DNA from: Pedosphaera sp.
GTDB taxonomy: Bacteria > Verrucomicrobiota > Verrucomicrobiia > Limisphaerales > UBA9464
DNA length: 31,105 bases
Assembly (NCBI GenBank): GCA_009695405.1
Contig: SIAZ01000006.1
Coordinates: 1-31,105, forward strand
Reading direction: 5' to 3'
Positions 25,373 through 31,105 of the stretch are shown in pieces (the stretch's first letter is position 1; the number at the start of each line of letters is the position of its first letter). A program made the position numbers and the translations under genes. The notes under the pieces are model-generated. The model did no database searches and was not told where the DNA came from. It saw only the letters and a list, made by a program, of their open reading frames with translations.

Positions 25373-25498
25373 ATGGGCGACCGTTCACCAAAAGATAACC
25401 AGAAAAAGACAGGTCAAAAACAGGCCAAAGCCAGCTCTGCAGACCAAAAGAAGCAGGCAAGTGCGGCCGCAAAAGCAGCACCCGCCAAAAAGAAATAG
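25373..25498 (+). CDS. Small Lys/Ala/Gln-rich basic protein
   Basis: This is a 41-residue open frame beginning ATG GGC GAC CGT (MGDRSPKDNQKK) and ending APAKKK-stop. It is made almost entirely of Lys, Ala, Gln, Ser and Asn, with no hydrophobic segment, so it should be a soluble, highly positive and probably disordered peptide. I recall small proteins with the same MGDRSPK opening and a Lys/Ala-rich tail in other bacteria, annotated as hypothetical, which is why I prefer this frame to the longer overlapping one (25266-25517), whose product looks random. No strong ribosome site is seen. A role in nucleic-acid or ribosome binding would be a guess from charge alone. A long hairpin begins 26 bases after the stop. 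Confidence 0.72.
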   Translation: MGDRSPKDNQKKTGQKQAKASSADQKKQASAAAKAAPAKKK

Positions 25499-25524
25499 GT
25501 CCGAGATCGGTCTGTAGACCCTCG

Positions 25525-25574
25525 ATGAGCGGCAGTTCTGTTGCGTCTTAGTGCAAAAGCAGATTGCCGCTCAT
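25525..25574. repeat. Long hairpin / structured element
   Basis: ATGAGCGGCA (25525-25534) and TGCCGCTCAT (25565-25574) are a perfect 10-bp inverted repeat. The 30-base interior can pair further (TCTG with CAGA, TTGC with GCAA, three-base bulge), leaving an eight-base apical loop. No T tract follows on either side, so it is not a standard terminator. It may be a REP-like element, an mRNA-stabilising hairpin after the small gene, or a small RNA. Confidence 0.55.
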
Positions 25575-25653
25575 TCGGCGTCAAGAGGAGTGGTGGTTCA
25601 AAAACAAAAAATTGTCGGATAGCCCCACTCGACCAATAAAAGTAGGAGTCTTA

Positions 25654-25681
25654 GGGACAGTCCCCCTGAGCACAGTGACTC
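25654..25681. repeat. Two adjacent short dyads
   Basis: GGGACAGTCCC (25654-25664, perfect 5+1+5) is followed at once by GAGCACAGTGACTC (25668-25681, six pairs with one bulge), both centred on a single A. A further palindrome, TTAGATCTAA, lies at 25747-25756, 21 bases before the pgpA start. They could be operator sites or pieces of a REP-type repeat. Confidence 0.3.
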
Positions 25682-25777
25682 GGGTAGTTTGGAAGCAGAG
25701 GCGTGATCATCGATTACGCTTCTTGTCTTTCTTATGGGATTTCCCGTTAGATCTAAGTCGCCAGACGTTGGTGAAGA

Positions 25778-26299
25778 ATGAATACCTCAGACAAATGGAT
25801 TCTGTTTATCGCTGAAGGTTTCGGCAGTGGTCGACTCCGTCCCGGGCCCGGAACTTGGGGTAGTGGCCTTGGCCTTGGCCTGACCGTCCTCTTGCTCCAA
25901 TTGACGCCTACTTGGTTTGGAGTGATTTCTATCGCCTCAGTAGCGGTGAGTGTCCCGTTGTGCGGTGCCGGTGAACGCATTCTGCGTAAAGCCGACCCAG
26001 GTTCCATTGTCCTCGATGAAATCGTGGCTATGCCGTTAGTTTTTTTACCACTGGTCCTGCAGGGCTACAAAGGCGGCCATTCTCTGGGCTATTTAACCAA
26101 CCCAATTCAAGCTTGGCCTTGGTGGGTTGGTGGGTTTGTTTTGTTTCGGACTTTGGATATTTGGAAACCTTGGCCGATTCGCCCTTTTCAATACTTGCAT
26201 GGGGGACTCGGCGTGGTGGCCGATGACGTGGTGGCCGCTTTAATCGCTGGATTGATCTTAATGGCAGCCCTCGTAATTTTCTCGATACCTCGCGTCTAG
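25778..26299 (+). CDS. pgpA: Phosphatidylglycerophosphatase A
   Basis: PgpA removes the phosphate from phosphatidylglycerophosphate to give phosphatidylglycerol at the inner membrane. The 173-residue protein shows the family motifs in order: GFGSGRLRPGPGTWGS near the N-terminus, then DPGSIVLDEIVAMP with the conserved Asp-Glu, and GGLGVVADDVVAAL with the Asp-Asp pair; these acidic residues bind Mg. Several hydrophobic helices lie between them. It starts at ATG 25778 with GGTGA five bases upstream. It stands alone, convergent with the broken lldP gene (53 bp gap). Where most PgpA proteins have DE(I/V)VG, this one has DEIVA. Confidence 0.93.
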   Translation: MNTSDKWILFIAEGFGSGRLRPGPGTWGSGLGLGLTVLLLQLTPTWFGVISIASVAVSVPLCGAGERILRKADPGSIVLDEIVAMPLVFLPLVLQGYKGGHSLGYLTNPIQAWPWWVGGFVLFRTLDIWKPWPIRPFQYLHGGLGVVADDVVAALIAGLILMAALVIFSIPRV

Positions 26300-26352
26300 C
26301 GCCATTTCCGAAAGGAAAGAGGTCGTCATACGAGACCACCGCATCAAGTCAG

Positions 26353-27980
26353 TCAGCGGGATTGAAGAAATACCAAGACCCCCATCAAGAGAGCGAGAGC
26401 TAGGCTGTGCCAAAATACCGAGCGCAGCACCGTCCCAGCATCCGGACTGTCAGGCCGTCCGCCCGTGGCAACACTCGCTACAACAATACTCTGAGCATCG
26501 ATCATCTTGCCCATAACCCCACCTGAACTATTGGCCGCAGCCATCAGGACTGGGGAGAAACCGAGGTGTCGGGCGGTGATTTGCTGGAGATTACCAAAGA
26601 GAATATTAGAAGACGTATCGCTTCCGGTTAGGGCCACCCCGATCCAGCCGATAAGAGGCGAAAAGAATGGGAATAAAAAGCCTGTCCCTGCTAGGGCTAA
26701 ACCCAGAGTGGTATCCATCCCGCTGTAACGGGTGGTAAATCCAAAGGCGAGCATCAGAGAAATGGTCAGCATCGAAACCCTCAACCGCCAGAGTGTTCGC
26801 AGATAAATACCGGTGAGCTTAACCAATCCAACCCCCAGAATTCGGCCGGCCAGAATTCCAGCGATCAAGAGTGCCGTACCTGTCGCGGATAAAGGATTGA
26901 GTGAAAAGATCGCTTTCTCAGGTTCAGGCCTGATGACTATGGGGGGGACTCTTTGAACATTGAGGTGTAATCTAGGAACCGGAATCTCAAGGCTAAAGAT
27001 TTGATTAAGCCCCGACTTCATCGCCGGCAAGCCCCAAAGAAAAACATCACCGAAAGCAATCCCCACGGTAGCCACGCCTTCCAAACCGGTGCCACTAACG
27101 GATTACCAACGCCTTTGGCAACACCACGGACCCCTGCAACACTTCCTAACTGATTCCCAACCCGATCATTGGGTTGCCATACTTTGAGAAAGAAGACGAG
27201 AGCGCCCATGGAACCGATTGAGCTGATGATATCAACTAACCACGGACCATGAAGATGGCTAACGGCAAATTGTAAGGCCCCGAAAGTAGCCCCAGTAACG
27301 AGACAGGCCGGCCAAACTCCCAGCATTCCCCGCCAACCTGATTGTGCGGCCACGAGCCAAAAGGGAATAATCAAGGAAAACACCGGAAGCTGGCACCCGA
27401 CCATTGCACTAAGGGCGTGTAAGTCGAGATCAGTAACCCGGGCCAAAGTGATCAATGGTGTGCCTAACGAACCAAATGCAACGGGGGTTGTATTACCGAT
27501 AAGAGCCAACTTGGCGGCTTCGAGAGGACGGAATCCCACTCCAATCATAAGAGCCCCAGTGATCGCCACCGGCGCACCGAAGCCAGCACCTCCTTCGATA
27601 AAGGCACCGAAGCTGAAAGCAATGAGCAGTGCTTGAATTCGACGGTCCTCGGAAATCCCCGCAACTTGCCGTTGGAGCACAGTAAACTGACCTGTCTCCA
27701 CAGTGACCTGATACAAGAACACCGCATTTGCCAAAATCCAACCGACTGGAAATAAGCCGAAAGCGACGCCGTACAGAGCCGATGCCCCAACGAGTTCAAC
27801 AGGCATTCCTAGCACCCCTACGGCAATGGCACCCGAGGTCAGCAAGGCTGCCAAGGCAGCGAGATGGGCTCGTACATGAAAGAAAGCTAACGACCCCAGC
27901 AAAACCGCCACTGGTAACAGAGCGAGCAAGGCCGACCCCAGCAAATGACCAAGGGGATTGTAGTTTTGGGTCCAATGCAT
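26353..27980 (-). pseudogene. lldP: L-lactate permease with a single frameshift
   Basis: This is an LldP/GlcA-type permease (L-lactate or glycolate, inner membrane). The real start is the ATG at 27980 (MHWTQNYNPLG), although the frame is open to 28091. The N-terminal part runs to a stop at 27018; the C-terminal part continues in another frame, open from 27084 to 26353. The two join at the five-A run 27040-27044 (plus strand): adding one base restores VMFFLWGLPAMKSGL without a stop. The restored protein would be about 542 residues, close to E. coli LldP (551). Family signatures are FGAFIEGGAGFGAPVAI in the first part and SPLIGWIGVALTGSDTSSN and MAAANSSGGVMGKMIDAQ in the second. It may be a genuine recent mutation or a homopolymer sequencing error; no other damage is visible. 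Confidence 0.85.
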
Positions 27981-28074
27981 CGAACGAGTGGAAAGTTCAA
28001 GTTTGCAACCGGATCTTATTACGAAGCAAGCTGCGGTTCCTCTGAATGGGAACACCGGAGGGCGCCAAGAGCTC

Positions 28075-28107
28075 AAAGAGCCTGTCCCCATCCACTCCTT
28101 CTCCTCT
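28075..28107. repeat. 33-bp direct repeat, copy 1
   Basis: AAAGAGCCTGTCCCCATCC and the following 14 bases recur at 28169-28201 with one difference in 33. Read on the minus strand it contains GGATGGGGACAGGCTC. The two copies enclose a fragment identical to part of lldP. Confidence 0.85.
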
Positions 28108-28159
28108 GAGCATCGATCATCTTGCCCATAACCCGACCTGAACTATTGGCCGCAGCCAT
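28104..28159. repeat. Copied 56-bp fragment of lldP
   Basis: These 56 bp match 26489-26544, inside the lldP coding region, at 55 of 56 positions and in the same orientation. On the minus strand the piece encodes the conserved MAAANSSGxVMGKMIDAQ motif, with the one difference changing Gly to Arg. It overlaps the first 33-bp repeat by four bases and sits between the two copies, upstream of both lldP and rsuA. Confidence 0.85.
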
Positions 28160-28168
28160 GAGTTTAAT

Positions 28169-28201
28169 AAAGAGCCTGTCCCCATCCACTCCTTCTGCTC
28201 T
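28169..28201. repeat. 33-bp direct repeat, copy 2
   Basis: Second copy of 28075-28107, 94 bp further on. It ends 12 bases before the rsuA start codon and so lies in the rsuA leader. Confidence 0.85.
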
Positions 28202-28213
28202 AATCGGGCTCAC

Positions 28214-28909
28214 ATGTCACGGTTTCGCATCGATCAGATTCTTTCTCGCCACGGTTACTGTAGTCGGAGCGAAGCCCGCGGATGGGTCCGAGCAGGACGC
28301 GTCACTGTTGATGGCACCCAATCTAAGGATCCCACTGCCCGCGTTCCTTTGGCTCAAGTCCTCATTGATGGCGAACCCGTGGAACGGCCTGAAGGTATTT
28401 TGTGTCTCTTGCACAAGCCCCCTGGAGTAGTGTGTTCACGTGATAAACGAGAAGGTCCCAATATCTTTGGCCTTATTCCAGAACGTTGGAGTCAGAGGAA
28501 TCCCCCAGTGACTTCGGTGGGTCGACTCGACAAAGATACAACAGGTGTCCTTTTGATTACCGATGAAGGAACCTTGGTTCAGCGTTGGACTTCACCTCGT
28601 CATAAAGTTCCCAAGCTTTATGACGTGGTACTTAACCGTGACCCTGATCGCAGTTTAATTGATTTATTTGCATCGAGCCAAGTTTGGTTGCCAGATGAAG
28701 CGGAGCCGTGTTTGCCTGCTCGACTTGAAATAACCGGTCCCTGCCGGGTTCAAGTTGAACTGATCGAAGGACGTTTTCACCAAGTGAAACGGATGTTCGC
28801 AACCGAGGGCTTAGAGGTGATCTCTCTGCACCGAAGCCGCTTTGGAGACTTTGAATTGAAAGACTTACCACCCGGCGAATGGCGCCTTTTACCGATGCCT
28901 CCAGTCTAA
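28214..28909 (+). CDS. rsuA: 16S rRNA pseudouridine synthase (RsuA family)
   Basis: This is a 231-residue RsuA/RluB/E/F-type pseudouridine synthase, best matched to RsuA (16S rRNA U516). An S4 RNA-binding domain fills about 1-60 (RIDQILSRHGYCSRSEARGW). The catalytic segment is VGRLDKDTTGVLLITDEG with the nucleophile Asp106. The LPDEAEPCLPARLEI and GRFHQVKRMFA motifs and the PPGEWRLL ending are RsuA-like. It starts at ATG 28214 and is divergent from lldP; the repeat cassette 28075-28201 lies between them, so the leader of this gene has been altered. Another member of the same group (RluB) cannot be wholly excluded. Confidence 0.92.
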   Translation: MSRFRIDQILSRHGYCSRSEARGWVRAGRVTVDGTQSKDPTARVPLAQVLIDGEPVERPEGILCLLHKPPGVVCSRDKREGPNIFGLIPERWSQRNPPVTSVGRLDKDTTGVLLITDEGTLVQRWTSPRHKVPKLYDVVLNRDPDRSLIDLFASSQVWLPDEAEPCLPARLEITGPCRVQVELIEGRFHQVKRMFATEGLEVISLHRSRFGDFELKDLPPGEWRLLPMPPV

Positions 28910-29166
28910 TCGGTGAGGATCGGGTTTAGTCGATGGGCTCACTCTTATTTTAACCAAGACACAGAAGTTTAAAAATGGCGATCGGCTTGGGCCTTAAAAG
29001 AATTTGAATCGCTGCAGTAGGGTGTCCCGCCCCCAGAGCGGCTTCTGGAAGGGTGATCGGGAACCACTTCCTGACGATGGTAAGAAACTCAACTAAAAGC
29101 AGGCGCTACCGCCCACCTCACTAACACAATCCTAGGCTGGCGCCTGAAGGAGAATTCCTCATTCTG

Positions 29167-30528
29167 TTGAAAGTGATCGCCTCAATCATTTGTCAATCCG
29201 CGCTCTCTTTTTTTTTGGCTGGCTGGATTGGAGCGTCCCACGGACCTGAGGTGAAGTCGAATTGGCCTCAATTTCGCGGTCCTAATGCCTCCGGTGTTAG
29301 CCTAGATCCTCGGATCCCAGACCGATGGTCCGCCACAGAAAATGTCGAGTGGAAGACCGAGATCGCCGGTCGTAGTTGGTCCTCGCCAGTCATTTGGGGA
29401 AATAGGGTTTTCCTCACCTCTGTGATTAACCAAGGAGATTCTGAAGCGCCAAAAAAAGGTCTTTATTTTGGGGGTGATCGTCCGGAACCTTCAAAGTCAG
29501 AACATCTGTGGAAGGTTTTGTGCCTAAATCTTAAGACAGGAAAAATCGAATGGGAGAGGTTCGTTCATCGCGGCACACCTCAATCTCCGATCCACCTCAA
29601 AAGCAGCTACGGGGCAGAGACGCCCGTTGTTGATGCCCAAAGAGTTTACGTTGTCTTTAGCGGAGTCGGTATTTTTGCGCTGAGCCACGATGGCAAATCC
29701 CTCTGGTCTACCCCTTTGGAAACTCGCAGAACCCGATACGGTTGGGGTTCAGCTGCCTCACCAATTTTATACGACGGCCGCTTATTCCTTGTCGACGACA
29801 CCGACGATAAGGCCGAACTCCTCGCCCTCAATTCGCAAACAGGCAAAGAAGCTTGGCGAATCAATCGCGATGAAAAAAGCAACTGGGCGACTCCATTTAT
29901 TTGGAAGAACAAACAACGCACAGAACTGATCACCTGCGGCACGTCTGCCGTACGAAGTTATGATCTTAACGGCCATCTCCTCTGGTCATTCAAAGGCATG
30001 TCCAGTATCGCCATTCCAACCCCGCAGGCTGGCGATGGACTCCTCTTCGTCAGCTCGGGTTATGTCGGAGATAAACATCGTCCACTTTATGCAATCCGAC
30101 CCGGTGCAACCGGAGATATCAGTCTGCCCGCCGGTCAAACCACAAATCGGTTCATCGCTTGGTCTGATCCAGTTGGCGCACCCTATAACCCGTCACCGCT
30201 GTACCATGAAGGTCGAATCTATGTTCTTTTTGATCGAGGCCTTGTGACCTGTCGTGATGCCAAAACTGGGAAGATCATTTACGACAAAGAACGCCTTCCC
30301 AATGGGCTCGCTTTCACTGCTTCCCCTTGGACTGCCGTCGGTAATCTCTTTTGTTTGAACGAAGATGGCACCTGCTTTGTTTTGGCAACAGGCGACCGAT
30401 TTGAAGTGAGGCATGTCAATCATCTAGGGGCCGACGACATGTGCATGGCGACTCCAGCCCTCGCCGGCGACCGTTTGGTAATTCGCACCGCCAATCGCGT
30501 GTATTGCCTCAGACAAAAGCAGAAATAG
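29167..30528 (+). CDS. Secreted PQQ-type beta-propeller protein
   Basis: This is a 453-residue exported protein made of PQQ/pyrrolo-quinoline-type beta-propeller repeats, the kind annotated as outer membrane protein assembly BamB-like or PQQ-binding-like in PVC bacteria. A signal peptide (LSFFLAGWIGASHG) is followed by NWPQFRGPNASGVS, a hallmark opening of this family. Repeats with the LNLKTGKIEWER, LNSQTGKEAWRI and DAKTGKIIYDKE pattern mark the blades. Known dehydrogenase active-site residues are not evident, so it may be structural. It starts at TTG 29167, 14 bases after a good AAGGAG (29147-29152); a CTG at 29164 would be better spaced. A 7-bp inverted repeat (CAGGCGC/GCGCCTG, 29100-29146) lies just upstream. 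Confidence 0.9.
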   Translation: MKVIASIICQSALSFFLAGWIGASHGPEVKSNWPQFRGPNASGVSLDPRIPDRWSATENVEWKTEIAGRSWSSPVIWGNRVFLTSVINQGDSEAPKKGLYFGGDRPEPSKSEHLWKVLCLNLKTGKIEWERFVHRGTPQSPIHLKSSYGAETPVVDAQRVYVVFSGVGIFALSHDGKSLWSTPLETRRTRYGWGSAASPILYDGRLFLVDDTDDKAELLALNSQTGKEAWRINRDEKSNWATPFIWKNKQRTELITCGTSAVRSYDLNGHLLWSFKGMSSIAIPTPQAGDGLLFVSSGYVGDKHRPLYAIRPGATGDISLPAGQTTNRFIAWSDPVGAPYNPSPLYHEGRIYVLFDRGLVTCRDAKTGKIIYDKERLPNGLAFTASPWTAVGNLFCLNEDGTCFVLATGDRFEVRHVNHLGADDMCMATPALAGDRLVIRTANRVYCLRQKQK

Positions 30529-30933
30529 TCACGGATAATGAGGCCGAGCCGCAACTCGCGCCGTCGTAAGGTAGCCTCAGAGCCCCATCTCCACGATGCC
30601 TAGGCCCACTCTCTGCACTCACCAATCTTGCGGGCAGGCCTTAGAGATCTTTGGGCCTCTTCAGACACTCCCTCCGAGGCTCATCTCACCAATGAACCGT
30701 CCTCAAATTCGAGCCGTTTAGGAAATCCACACCCAAAAATATCCACCCAATGAATTCCTTTAATCCTTAAAGACCAAATTTAGCCGCAAAGGACAATAAT
30801 CGCCAACCATTACCGAAGCCAAAATCTCAAGTTCTTCTATAAATCAATGGCCTATCAGCCAAATTCCCAAAACCCCCAAGTCTATCAGCCCCTTAAAAGA
30901 GCCTAAAAAATTTGGTTCCTCGCTATTTCCAGC
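30529..30933. other. Gene-free intergenic region
   Basis: A 405-bp stretch with no convincing gene. The second half is rich in A and C with several short runs of each. I see no RNA gene or strong hairpin. Confidence 0.5.
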
Positions 30934-31105
30934 TGTCAAGCCCCCCCCGGTTTCACTGGTGAGGTTGCTTCGATTTCTCGGACGGAGAGTAAGAGGAATC
31001 CTGTACCATGGAATCCATCATCAAAGACTCCCCTACAAAAACGCGCCGGAAGTTCGATAAATCGTTCAAATGCGAGGTCGTTCGCAACTGGTTATCGAGC
31101 GGTAA
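30934..31105 (+). mobile_element. Left end of an IS3-like insertion sequence (truncated by window)
   Basis: The sequence from TGTCAAGCCCCCCCCGG at 30934 begins with TG, as IS3-family ends do, and lies 74 bp before a transposase start codon, the usual spacing. The right end is outside the window, so neither the terminal inverted repeat nor the target duplication can be confirmed. Confidence 0.5.
31008..31105 (+). CDS. IS3-family transposase OrfA, N-terminal fragment
   Basis: The 32 codons visible from ATG 31008 include TKTRRKFDKSFKCEVVRNWL, which matches the start of the helix-turn-helix domain of IS3/IS911-type OrfA transposases (usually RRKFD..FK.E.V...). An AGAGGA ribosome site lies ten bases upstream. 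The gene runs off the right edge. Whether the element is complete cannot be seen. Confidence 0.75.
   Translation, partial: MESIIKDSPTKTRRKFDKSFKCEVVRNWLSSG

Noticed and set aside
25266..25517. 83-codon plus-strand frame around the small basic gene
   Set aside because: Overlaps the 25373-25498 gene in another frame; its Lys/Arg richness is a by-product of the A-rich codons of that gene.
25564..25815. 83-codon plus-strand frame running into pgpA
   Set aside because: It spans palindromes and overlaps the pgpA start in a different frame; no motif.
27018..27084. Programmed ribosomal frameshift in lldP
   Set aside because: The tract is only five bases, with no stimulatory structure seen, and LldP proteins are not known to use frameshifting; mutation or sequencing error is simpler.
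1..31105. CRISPR arrays, tRNA or rRNA genes, toxin-antitoxin or phage genes
   Set aside because: Looked for and not found: no regularly spaced repeats, no cloverleaf that I could recognise, and no signature proteins.

Overview
The window looks like chromosomal DNA from a member of the Verrucomicrobiota, or at least the PVC superphylum. The evidence is a set of families typical of that group: two DUF1501 proteins with twin-arginine leaders, a DUF1549/DUF1553 (PSD1-type) protein with an internal CxxCH, a very large PVC-type haem-binding protein (beta-propeller, HEAT-like region, cytochrome c, beta-sandwich), a prepilin with the H-X9-DG motif, and a DUF5690 transporter. Start codons are often GTG or TTG, and Shine-Dalgarno sequences are mostly weak. 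The phylum call is an inference from gene content; no marker phylogeny was possible.

Layout. 1-1300: a CFA-synthase-like methyltransferase between two inverted copies of a non-coding repeat. 1518-4820: an aquaporin-family channel, a GT9 glycosyltransferase (minus) and a DUF5690 membrane protein. 4817-11243: a three-gene minus-strand operon, DUF1501 > PSD1 > DUF1501. 11617-12384: a DUF547 protein. 12506-15560: a minus-strand operon queE > class III aminotransferase > rsmA with 4-nt stop/start overlaps. 15771-19349: the PVC cytochrome-propeller protein. 19508-20971: purF. 21450-23273: an ActP-like sodium:solute symporter. 23281-24269: a monocistronic prepilin gene with a credible promoter and terminator. 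24312-25124: an inositol-monophosphatase-family gene. 25373-25498: a 41-residue Lys/Ala-rich protein followed by a long hairpin. 25778-26299: pgpA. 26353-27980: an lldP-type lactate permease broken by one frameshift. 28075-28201: a 33-bp direct repeat enclosing a 56-bp copied piece of the same lldP gene. 28214-28909: rsuA. 29167-30528: a secreted PQQ-type beta-propeller protein. 30934-end: the probable left end of an IS3-like insertion sequence.

How they may work together. The DUF1501/PSD1 operon, the PVC haem protein and the secreted beta-propeller form an exported set of the kind that PVC bacteria carry in many copies. PSD1 and the PVC protein each have one haem-c motif. Their substrates are unknown. 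The rest is mostly housekeeping (rRNA methylation and pseudouridylation, queuosine, purine and phospholipid synthesis) plus carboxylate transport (ActP-like, LldP). I found no defence system, CRISPR array, prophage, tRNA or rRNA. The least explained signals are non-coding: the diverged inverted repeat around the first gene, the lldP-fragment/direct-repeat cassette, and the structured gap between the small basic protein and pgpA.
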